In this document: positions 56,601 through 64,000 of the stretch, one piece after another
Numbering within the stretch: position 1 is the first letter of the stretch
How the letters are laid out: every line of letters starts with the position of its first letter
Assembly (NCBI RefSeq): GCF_932526225.1
Contig: NC_064041.1
Span: 5,700,046-5,764,045, forward strand
DNA from: Nematostella vectensis
Taxonomy: Eukaryota; Cnidaria; Anthozoa; Actiniaria; Edwardsiidae
Reading direction: 5' to 3'
DNA: 64,000 nucleotides
The notes under the pieces: generated by a model
Databases searched by the model: none
Told to the model about the DNA's origin: nothing
The model's input: only the letters and a program-made list of their open reading frames with translations
Translations under genes and position numbers: made by a program

Positions 56601-59600
56601 AGTAGACGCAAACGGAGAAGGAAAGGGAGATAAGAAGGAAGGATAAGAACTTCTTCTTTTCTTTTAACCCGCTTTTGTCTTCCTTTATTTCTTCCATCTC
56701 GTTTTCGTTCTTGCCTCTTCGTTTCCTTAGCTAGAGAAATACCGGCTGAAGCGATCGAAAAATAAACCAAAAAATAAGGGCCAAATCCCAGGGAAATCAA
56801 GCTCAGTTCGAGCTTTATAAAATGTCGATACTTACTTACGGGGTATTCGAATTGCTGAGCTTATGTACTGTATATTTTCTAACCCTCCTCACACAACCCT
56901 CCGTATATTTCGCGGACACCATATTCTAGAAATATATTAAAATCCTTAATACTGTATTCGTTTCTTTTTCTTGAAGTGACCGCGAGTTTAGATGCGACGA
57001 GCCACAGACCACAGGCCAAAACACGTCAGCGGCAGGCGCGGTCACTTGGCAAAGGTGAACTTTATAAATTCTTATTATTTTTTTTCATAATACATGGTAA
57101 ATTGAACCATGGATCTGGGCCGCTAAAGGTTTCGAACATATCAAGCTTAAAATTTAGTTTAGGGTGAATAAATATAGGTATTTTTCATGTGGTTATGATA
57201 TGAGTGTTGTCCCAGATCTTTAAACGTGCACAAATAGGAGTATCTCCGGGTCAGGATGGATTTTGCATATCAAGATTTTGCATATCGTTTTTGCCAAACG
57301 CGGTAACTTCCATATAAGCAAACTAATATATTCCTTATTTGGAAAAACTGCACGATTATTGGCATTTTTAAGGTTGCCGTACCACAGGTGCTTCGTAAAC
57401 ATTATGACTTGTAATCAGAAGAAAAAAAAAACAGTGACTGTGACCATCTTTAGTCAATGGAGAAAAGTATCTGAAAAGAAACTTATTAAGAGTCCTGTAC
57501 CAGTCCCTCAAACGACAATGTTTTCTTCATATGTGAAGAAAATAAACATGGTAGCCTGTTATTCCGGTTATGCCAATATCACAAGGCAAAAAAAAAAAAA
57601 AAAAAAAAAAAAAAACACCGGCAGCAATAAAAAAAAAAAAAATGCCTGACTATGAAACTATTCTTTAAATACGACCTTGTAATTGAAAAAGCCCTAGGGG
57701 AGGGGGGGACTCTCCAGTAAGGTAGCAGACGGTGATGATTGTCCTATCTTTAGGGTATAAAATTTCGACCAGCTGCTATCGCTTAGAGGGTGTTGAAGGA
57801 TTTTTCTGATTCTGCTATCTCTTGGGGTACAAAATCGACCAATTGCTTTTCCGTAGGGGGTGTTTGACGGTTTTCCGATTCCTCGCTTAGATGTCTATGG
57901 AGAGCCATTTCATAGTGAAATGCAATTAAAAAAAGATTTTTGAAAAAAGGTCGATAGATTCAACCATAAGTTCTCATTAGACCAAATTTGCATTGGTTTT
58001 CAACCCAAAATAATGCATAAAAAGAAAACAGTCATAAATTTTTGTAAATCTTATTTTAAGGCCTTAAAAGGGTCTTAAATTTGGAAAAAAGTTTGCTAAT
58101 GGTCTTAAAAATGGATTTTTTTCTGAAATTTCAGATAAATGTTCAGAATTTATAGCAAAGATTATGCTTTGATCTGTCCTTCTGGATTGTTACCGATAAA
58201 AGTGTTATGATTGTTCTAGCTTACCCTAGAAATAAACTTTGAAATTCTAAAGGTCTTGATTGCCTGTTCAACTGCAGGTACCTTATTACAGTTTATTTTT
58301 GCGTCACTTTAAATTCGCGAATTTCGTGATTATAAACAAAATCGCTAAGATAGGGTGAAAATTGAATTTGATAAAGTGAGTACTCAAAAAGCCTTTGGGT
58401 AAAATAGTAGCCGCTTCATGAACTTTATGTATTTAGCCCGTCCTATAATGTACACAAGTACCATAAGGGGTTGAGTTTCATTTCTGAACTGTATGTTAGA
58501 TTTTTGTGGAACTAAATTTAGCCAACTCATGTTACAATTTGTTCCATAGTTTTGATCCCACTTGTTTTGCTTGATTATTATATTGCTTGATATTGTCCTA
58601 AAATCTCAAAATCGCGGAGTTAAAGTCACCTGATTTTTTTTAACGAAAATAGCGTCCCTGTTTCACTGTATTTTTTCAACAGCCCTGCAAGTGCGTCTGT
58701 CCGGGGGATACTATGGCCGCGTTGAGGTGCTGTACAACAACACGTGGGGAACCATTTGTGACGAGGGGCACAGTGGTTGGAACATCAACTCTGCTAACGT
58801 GGCCTGCAGGCAGCTTGGCTACTCATACGCCACCGATGCTCTGCTGAGCGGAGCCTATGGCCAGGGCAAAGGTAAATAACAGGTTCCTGAAAGAAAGAAA
58901 CTGGAATTAGGATAAGCCTTTATTTTAGGCTGGAAACTGAGTTGAGCTACAGGGAACGGGGAAATGTTAGTGACCAGGGAGACGGATCGAGATTTTTGTT
59001 GAAAAGTCGGGGTATCTTGGGTAAAGGAAGGTTGTTATTCCCAGGCCTTAAGTTATAGGCCAAGCGGTAGACCGCGACAAGGCAACCGCAAATCTGTTCT
59101 TGACCCCTCCCCCCCGATGTCCAATAACCTCTGGGGCACAAGGTAGACCCAGAAAACGATATCCCACTTGGAGTGATCATATTGTGTGTGTTTTTATAGG
59201 GCCAGTATTATTTGAAAAAATCATGTGCTATGGAGATGAGCGGAACATCGGATTCTGTCCAATTTTATGGGAGAGACAAAGGGAATGGAGTTGTCGGTCT
59301 GCGGGTGTCATCTGCAAGCGAAGAATAAAACCAGGTATTGACTAAATAATAATGAGCGTTATAAAGAATGCGGTGACGATATGCTTGTGATTATAAAAAG
59401 GCAGACAGACAGATTAACTTACGGACAGACGGATGGACTTGCGGACCGGCAATTGACAGATTGACCTACGGACAGACGGAGGGACTTGCGGACGGCTAGA
59501 CAGCTTGAGTTACGGACAGATAGACAGATAAACTTACGGACAGACAGAAAATGGACTTTACGGCCAGGCAGATTAACATACGGACAGATGGAATTACGAA

Positions 59601-62600
59601 CGGACGAACTGACAAAGGACTTCCGGATACACTTACAGACAGATTGACTTACGGACAGATGGAATTACGGACTGCCGAACTGAAAGACTTACGGACTGAC
59701 GGACGGATGGGGATGAAAAAAAACTGACGAAAAAAAATGACATGGGAGTAGACTTTCCCTGTCCTAACGCAAATCTTCAATTTGTTACTTATGCCTAGTA
59801 CGGTTGCGTGTTCGTCTGGCCGGAGGCAAATCCCGTAGAGAAGGCCGTGTTGAAGTTTACTACTCCCGACGATGGGGCACAATCTGTGATTATCAGTGGG
59901 GCATTTTGGATGCTAATGTCGTCTGTCGTCAGCTTGGCTACCCGGGTGCGCTGGCCGCTAAGAGGGAGGCGTTCTTTGGGCAGGGAAAAGGGAATATTTG
60001 GCTGACCGATGTCCAGTGCAAGGGACGAGAAAGCAATATTGGGCTTTGCAGGAGAAGTTTTCTTGAACATCAGCAAACCTGTCAGCATTCAGAAGACGCC
60101 GGAGTCATCTGTAAACCGAAGTTGCGGAAATGTGAGGCAATTTTCTTGCTGTTCTTACATGAAATGTTTGGATCACTGCAGTTTGCAAATTTTGCAGTTA
60201 TCGGATGCGCTCCCCAATCGGTAGCTCTTAGCAACGGAAACCAGTTTTTTCCTGGCTATCGAATATTCACATTTTAGAATTTTCTGGACAAGTTCCTTTT
60301 GTGCTCTTGATTGATTGCATGTGTTTCCTTGCATTTGGTGCATGTTTTTATTTACGTTAATATGTTTGAACTTACAGAGAACCTCAATAAAGCTTTGCAA
60401 TTAAGCTTGACTTAAAGCCGCATTGTCACCAGTTTGCTTCCGGAGGTCCGACGGAAACCTCAACTGTTAAAAGACAAAAGAATCTTTTAAAATCCGAGAT
60501 TTTAAACAGGCCATCCGCTCTAAATTATCAATCACATCCCCAAAGAAACTTCCAATAAACACACTGCTTTCAATATTTTGGAATATTTTTCGCGTTTTCC
60601 GTTAAAAATCATCGGAGATTGTTACGTAATCGACCGGAAGTAAACTGGTGATAATGCGGCTTTAATGTCAAAAGGAATCGGATACGGGCGAAAAAACTAG
60701 AGCTTAAATACCAAATGAGAGCGTGTTCATGAGATCGTGTCTTTGGGCACGTATTGAAAACTCTTTATAAATCAATAACTTGACGTAAAGTTTGAACGAT
60801 TCACACGGAATGTGAATGGAATGCAGCCGCATTCGAGTTTATCAAACCAAGCTGCCGTAGAAGCGAATATGTAAAAATTATTTAACAAAACCCTAAAGCT
60901 TTTAATTATTTAGATATTTTCTTTTTTTATAAAGCGATTCTAGGCTGGCGCTTCGTAACGATCATATCCCGAAGTGTATCCGAGGTCAAATTTTCCCAGC
61001 AAACCTTGCGGCAAATCTCACTTTTTTATTTTTTTTTTCTGCGTGATGACATAGTAGCTACTCGCACATGCGCAGTAGCTACAAAAACAAACAAACAAAC
61101 AAATAACAGGTCTTAAAAGTTGATAATGGGCGACGAAGAGTTTTATTATCCTGAAAAGTTTGACATGAAAAAAAACGAGCCGGCGCCAATAGCCAATAAA
61201 TACAAAGCTTATTTATATCGGACAAACAAACAAATGAATAAAAAGCAAGAGGTGCAAATAACCCAAAGAGTAAATACAGCTTCTATTAAATGCAATATTT
61301 CCATCAAAACATCATAAAGCAGCAAAAGTGAATTGAGTTTTCTTTTACTTCAGAAGTTTGTTCTCTACATACAGTGGAGTTTTCACACCAAACAATCCAT
61401 TCATGCCGTGAAGACTGACATCTGAGCTTTCTTTTTTATTGTTTGGATCTACAGCACCTTCGGGATAAAGCCTGTAGCTTCCAATAGGTGAAAATAAGAA
61501 GAAATAGCCCGTTGCTCATTGAATTATATAACGGTGCTTGTCACAACGATGAAAATGACAGTGAACGGCAAATAAAACAAGTAAATCCTTTTGGTTCAAC
61601 TTCCATTCATTTGGGCCCACGGATCATTCCTTCATTTACGTCTGAGAAAGGTCTACTTAGAACAACATCCAAGGCCTGTTAAGTATCTTGTCGTCTTATA
61701 TTGTTGAATGTTTTACTCTTTTACCTTTTTTAGTTGACCGTGCGGCGAGGGTTTCTCGTTTTCCCGCCTTTTTGAAACCGATCGATAAACTAATCGATAT
61801 TGACTTGTTTTCTCGTCATTTTAAATTGTAAAAGCAATATAATAAAACTTTTATTAACCTCGCTTGCTCGGTTTGTACAGAAAAATATCAGACCTGGTCT
61901 TTTCTGCACGGCTTTCGGCCTTGGACCGTACATTAAAGACCACGGTCTAATATTTCTCTTACAAACCTCGCGCTCGGGTAATAAGTAGTTAATATACAGA
62001 TATTAGCCTGGTCTTTTAATTACCGTTTTTTTTTTAGCATCCGGTGACTCAGCGCAAACAAATGATCTACAAGCCTGGTCGAATGACCCGCAAGCCTGGT
62101 CGACTCGTGACCCGCAGGACAAGTCGAGTGACCCTCAAGACAAGTCGAGTGACCCGCAAGCCTGGTCGAGTGACCCGCAGGACAAGTCGAGTGACCCGCA
62201 AGCCTGGTCGAGTGACCCGCAAGCCTGGTCGAGTGACCCTCAAGACAAGTCAAGTGACCCGCAAGCCTGGTCGAGTGACCCGCAAGCCTGGTCGAGTGAC
62301 CCGCAAGCCTGGTCGAGTGACCCTCAAGACAAGTCGAGTGACCCGCAAGCCTGGTCGAGTGACCCGCAAGCCTGGTCGAGTGACTCGCAAGCCTGGTCGA
62401 GTGACCCGCAAGCCTGGTCAAGTGACCCGCAAGCCTGGTCGAGTGACCCGCAAGCCTGGTCGAGTGACCCTCAAGACAAGTCGAGTGATCCGCAAGCCTG
62501 GTCGAGTGACCCGCAGGACAAGTCGAGTGACCCGCAAGCCTGGTCGAGTGACCCGCAAGCCTGGTCGAGTGACCCGCAAGCCTGGTCGAGAGACCCACCT

Positions 62601-62825
62601 CCGCCGAAAGGAAGCACTGATGCAGATCTCGATGATGGTGAGTCTTGGCACGCATGATAGATTGCCCTCACCCACACAACCCACACATCCTGGTTCCTCG
62701 CCTAAGTCCGGGATAAGTTGATGATAAGGTATTTTTTTTTTTAATTAGCTCTTGAATGGCTGAATTCCAAATTGCGATGCAAAACTGGAGATATTTGTCC
62801 TCTAATAAGCCAGTTCAGAGTTTAA
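53639..62825 (+). CDS. Gene C: secreted two-SRCR protein with an alternative heptad-repeat C-terminus
   Basis: Exons: 53639-53690, 56977-57054, 58683-58871, 59200-59334, 59799-60277 (stop form) or 59799-60131, then 62038-62637 and 62749-62825. Every intron is phase 1, and each junction keeps frame. Order: signal peptide; basic propeptide-like segment (RQRQARS); SRCR 1 split over two exons; SRCR 2 in one exon; then either a hydrophobic tail and TAG (310 residues) or the heptad-repeat exon and a short Cys tail. SRCR domains are extracellular protein-binding modules, often in immunity or adhesion. AATAAA at 60386 supports the short form. The long form rests on splice logic only. Confidence 0.75.
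54069..54601. mobile_element. Fold-back element with nested palindromes, 533 bp, in gene C intron 1
   Basis: Ends AGCCGTTCTGGA and TCCAGAACGGCT flank TCGTCACGCTAG/CTAGCGTGACGA inverted pairs. Inside are repeated GTCGTTATGTCGTTATGTCAC and inverted GACATAATGACAT hairpins around AAAAAACATGTTTTTT. No coding capacity. Confidence 0.8.
55066..55950. mobile_element. MITE (ACACTCTTTTTTTATAAGAACG family), split by a second MITE
   Basis: TIRs TACACTCTTTTTTTATAAGAACG and CGTTCTTATAAAAA...AGAGTGTA. The interior matches 21620-21930 (GAGATTT...CAAGTT / GGCTCAGATAGCA) but is interrupted at 55120-55669. Confidence 0.7.
55120..55669. mobile_element. Nested MITE inside 55066-55950
   Basis: Inverted ends CACTAGTCA...CCCCCATGGTCCCGGGGAA and TTCCCCGGGACCATGGGGG...TGACTAGTG. 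It breaks the outer element between GAGATTTTACCAAGTTA and CATGAAGAACAAGG. Confidence 0.75.
56153..56455. repeat. Tandem repeat, about 117-131 bp, 2.5 copies
   Basis: CCAAAAAGTGGCTCGTTTC starts at 56156 and 56287, with CCAAAAAGTGGATCATTTC at 56404. Each unit includes TATGACACCTATGACTGCGC and a C-rich tail. Intron 1 of gene C. Confidence 0.85.
56977..57054 (+). CDS. Gene C exon 2: basic propeptide-like segment
   Basis: TTTTTCTTGAAG acceptor, GTGAAC donor, phase 1-1. (L)[17 protein letters not shown] then RQARSLGK: basic and cysteine-free. RQAR could be a furin-type site; speculative. Confidence 0.6.
57055..58682. other. Gene C intron 2: no exon seen
   Basis: Contains a poly-A tract (57588-57616), a G run near 57699, and a loose duplication of TACAAAATCGACCA-type sequence at 57760-57845. 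No phase-consistent exon found. Confidence 0.5.
58683..58871 (+). CDS. Gene C exon 3: SRCR domain 1, N-terminal half
   Basis: TTCAACAG acceptor, GTAAAT donor, phase 1-1. [51 protein letters not shown]: the SRCR start with the hallmark VEV, W-G-T-I-C and CRQLGY motifs. Confidence 0.9.
59200..59334 (+). CDS. Gene C exon 4: SRCR domain 1, C-terminal half
   Basis: TTTTTATAG acceptor, GTATTG donor, phase 1-1. [17 protein letters not shown], then [11 protein letters not shown]: the C-x-G-x-E-x-x-I-x-x-C and A-G-V-x-C motifs completing the domain. Confidence 0.9.
59395..59715. repeat. Degenerate TTACGGACAGACxGA repeat in gene C intron 4
   Basis: Irregular units of CTTACGGACAGACGGA and variants with 16-35 bp spacing. 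It becomes the unusual spacer just before SRCR 2. Confidence 0.7.
59799..60277 (+). CDS. Gene C exon 5: complete SRCR domain 2 and alternative tail
   Basis: GCCTAG acceptor, phase 1. [81 protein letters not shown]: a full SRCR in one exon. The frame then continues through a hydrophobic stretch ([11 protein letters not shown]) to TAG at 60275. A GTGAGG donor at 60132 is in phase 1 and would remove that tail. Confidence 0.9.
60386..60391 (+). terminator. Polyadenylation signal AATAAA, gene C short form
   Basis: CTCAATAAAGC about 110 bp after the TAG. Confidence 0.6.
60412..60665. mobile_element. MITE with TTAA ends, 254 bp
   Basis: TIRs TTAAAGCCGCATTGTCACC and GGTGATAATGCGGCTTTAA, extending about 32 bp to CTTCCGG. 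TTAA at each end fits a piggyBac-type or a TA target. Confidence 0.85.
60666..62037. other. Intergenic or long-form gene C intron
   Basis: AT-rich. A 65-codon ORF at 61120-61317 ([12 protein letters not shown]...) has a start but no domain or donor evidence. If the long form of gene C is real, this is intron. Confidence 0.4.
62038..62637 (+). CDS. Heptad-repeat exon (SSDPQAW / SSDPQDK), probable gene C long form
   Basis: TTTTTTTTTAG acceptor, GTGAGT donor, 600 nt, phase 1-1, fully open. Reads [13 protein letters not shown], then about 24 heptads: mostly SSDPQAW with SSDPQDK interspersed, once SSDSQAW and early SNDPQAW and STRDPQDK. Ends [18 protein letters not shown]. Because the frame has no ATG, ORF callers see only other frames (RKPGRVT or HSTRLAG). 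Repeated Trp and Asp-Pro suggest an extended extracellular or matrix-like segment; function unknown. Confidence 0.65.
62749..62825 (+). CDS. Candidate terminal exon of gene C long form
   Basis: TTAATTAG acceptor, phase 1; [25 protein letters not shown] and TAA at 62823. It follows the heptad exon by 111 bp and matches its phase. The intron is very short and the acceptor pyrimidine tract is strong. Two Cys residues. Confidence 0.4.
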
Positions 62826-63205
62826 GAAAAAAAAAGGCTGGGAGACGCAGGGTCGAATCGATCGAATCGGACCAAATGGGCGATTTAGCGGAAGAGTTTG
62901 TATGGTGGTCTTGGAGAAAAATCCTTCCTACAAAGCCGTTTTACAAGATATGGGAAAACCAACCACATTTATGTGCTGCAGACTACTAATTGTTTTACTT
63001 TTCGGCCTCGTTTTGTTATGAATACGGCCCGATAAAAATTTTTACGGATAGATTTACTTCGCTCTGTGAGCCAATTTGACTTCCGCTCGCAAAACATTAC
63101 CGATGGAACTTCGGTACTTTGGTACCTCAGGTAAAAATGAAATGATTTTCGTCCACGAAATTGAAGTAATATTTTTGCTAAACATCTAAGAACAATATTG
63201 GTTTG

Positions 63206-63551
63206 AATTCTACGGCATAAAAATTGAAACGGCACTTCTACCGATGGATTTTATACTCCGATTCGCAGTTCGCCGATAAACTTTCTTTTAAGGAATGACT
63301 CAGGGTAGTCAGAATATCGCTCCGTAGAAATACTTTTTGCGCCCTGTTCATCCCAAATTGCCCCCTATACGAAGTGCAAGTCTTCAAAAATGAAAGTCTT
63401 CAAAAATGCTCTAAAAGATATTTTGAAATCATTCATTGCCACTGTCCATTGCCATTTATTGAGGACTTTATTGCACTTCGTATAGGGGGCAATTTGGGAG
63501 TATAAAATGCATCGGTAGAAGTGCCGTTTCAATTTTTATGCCGTAGAATTT
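63206..63551. mobile_element. Large inverted-repeat element, about 346 bp
   Basis: Arms share TCTACGGCATAAAAATTG, AAACGGCACTTCTACCGATG and TTTTATACTCC. A second inverted pair, CAAATTGCCCCCTATACGAAG, lies further in, with extra sequence in the left arm only (about 80 bp). Confidence 0.8.
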
Positions 63552-63657
63552 TTCTTCAAGATCGCAACAAAAACTCTCTTGTGAAATCGCTATTTTGGTC
63601 CGAAATAGCCCAACTGGCTATTGTGAAATGTCTTTATTGCTGACTCCTCTTTTCGAC

Positions 63658-64000
63658 TTTCTTACTGGTTTCCCTGTGGTATCTTAGATACGTGTGCATT
63701 TGTAACAATGCATCTCCCTCGGTCGAGTCCTAGGCATTCTTACTGGTTTCCCTGTGGTATCTGAGATACGTGTGCATTTGTAACAATGCATCTCCCTCGG
63801 TAGAGTCCAGGGCTTTCTTACTGGTTTCCCTGTGGTATATGAGGTACGTGTGCATCTTCCTCGGTCGAGTCCAGGGCTTTCTTACTGGTTTCCCTGTGGT
63901 ATCTGACATACGTGTGCATTTTCCTCGGTAGAGTCCAGGGCTTTCTTACTGGTTTCCCTGTGGTATCTGAGATACGTGTGCATTTGTAACAATGCATCTC
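63658..64000. repeat. 78/64-bp satellite, runs off the right edge
   Basis: CTTACTGGTTTCCCTGTGG at 63661, 63739, 63817, 63881 and 63945. The first spacings are 78 bp; later units lack the ATTTGTAACAATG segment and are 64 bp. Confidence 0.9.

Noticed and set aside
61120-61317. 65-codon [15 protein letters not shown]...
   Set aside because: Has a start and acidic beginning but no domain, donor, paralogue or polyadenylation context; left as unsupported.
62020-62721. 225-codon plus ORF (RKPGRVT repeats) and 211-codon minus ORF (HSTRLAG repeats)
   Set aside because: Shadow frames of the 21-bp repeat. The third frame has matching splice sites and phase and gives SSDPQAW.
62756-62989. 77-codon [14 protein letters not shown]...
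   Set aside because: Overlaps the candidate terminal exon in another frame; an upstream in-frame stop rules out joining it to the heptad exon.

Overview
The window is animal nuclear DNA. It has GT-AG introns, short exons in regular phase, an SRCR-domain secreted protein, many palindromic MITEs, a Ty3/gypsy fragment, and a Penelope-like element with a GIY-YIG domain. I infer an anthozoan cnidarian (sea anemone or coral relative); the phylum is an inference, and nothing here fixes the species. No bacterial operon, CRISPR array, rRNA or tRNA gene was recognised.

Layout. (1) 1-10.1 kb, + strand: the 3' part of a gene I call A, cut by the left edge. About 15 small exons, the first nine separated by phase-1 introns, encode a low-complexity protein. 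It has poly-glycine blocks, then a Tyr/Pro-rich linker, then an Ala/Pro-rich tail with two recurring short motifs (SPxWxxIQKELxxxGIP and DxxAxxxxKxxLxxSLGL). Its introns carry a 21-bp array and a 68-bp array, each unit of the latter holding a CRE-like TGACGTCA. (2) 10.1-12.4 kb: intergenic, with MITEs, poly-G and a G-rich minisatellite. (3) 12.5-51.9 kb: four tandem copies (units I-IV) of a locus I call B. Each unit carries up to three alternative first exons, spliced in phase 0 towards small acidic exons. Units I and IV are the most complete; II and III are truncated. Between I and II lie a 2.8-kb 10-bp minisatellite, a decayed Ty3/gypsy pol fragment and an almost intact Penelope-like element (PLE). 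Unit III is interrupted by a non-autonomous LTR retrotransposon with identical-length LTRs and an exact empty site in its paralogues. (4) 51.9-53.5 kb: intergenic, including a canonical type I hammerhead ribozyme on the minus strand and a C-rich MITE. (5) 53.5-62.8 kb, + strand: gene C. It has a signal peptide, a basic propeptide-like exon, two SRCR domains, and then either a hydrophobic tail with a stop or, by splicing, a 600-nt exon of about 24 [14 protein letters not shown] heptads and a short Cys-containing tail. (6) 62.8-64 kb: a large inverted repeat and a 64/78-bp satellite running off the right edge.

The strongest leads are the heptad-repeat SRCR gene (its true frame has no ATG), the hammerhead ribozyme, the tandem B locus with multiple first exons sharing one E-box module, and the two-motif structural protein A. 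Gene functions beyond recognised domains are inference. All exon models come from splice-site and phase logic alone and have no transcript support here.
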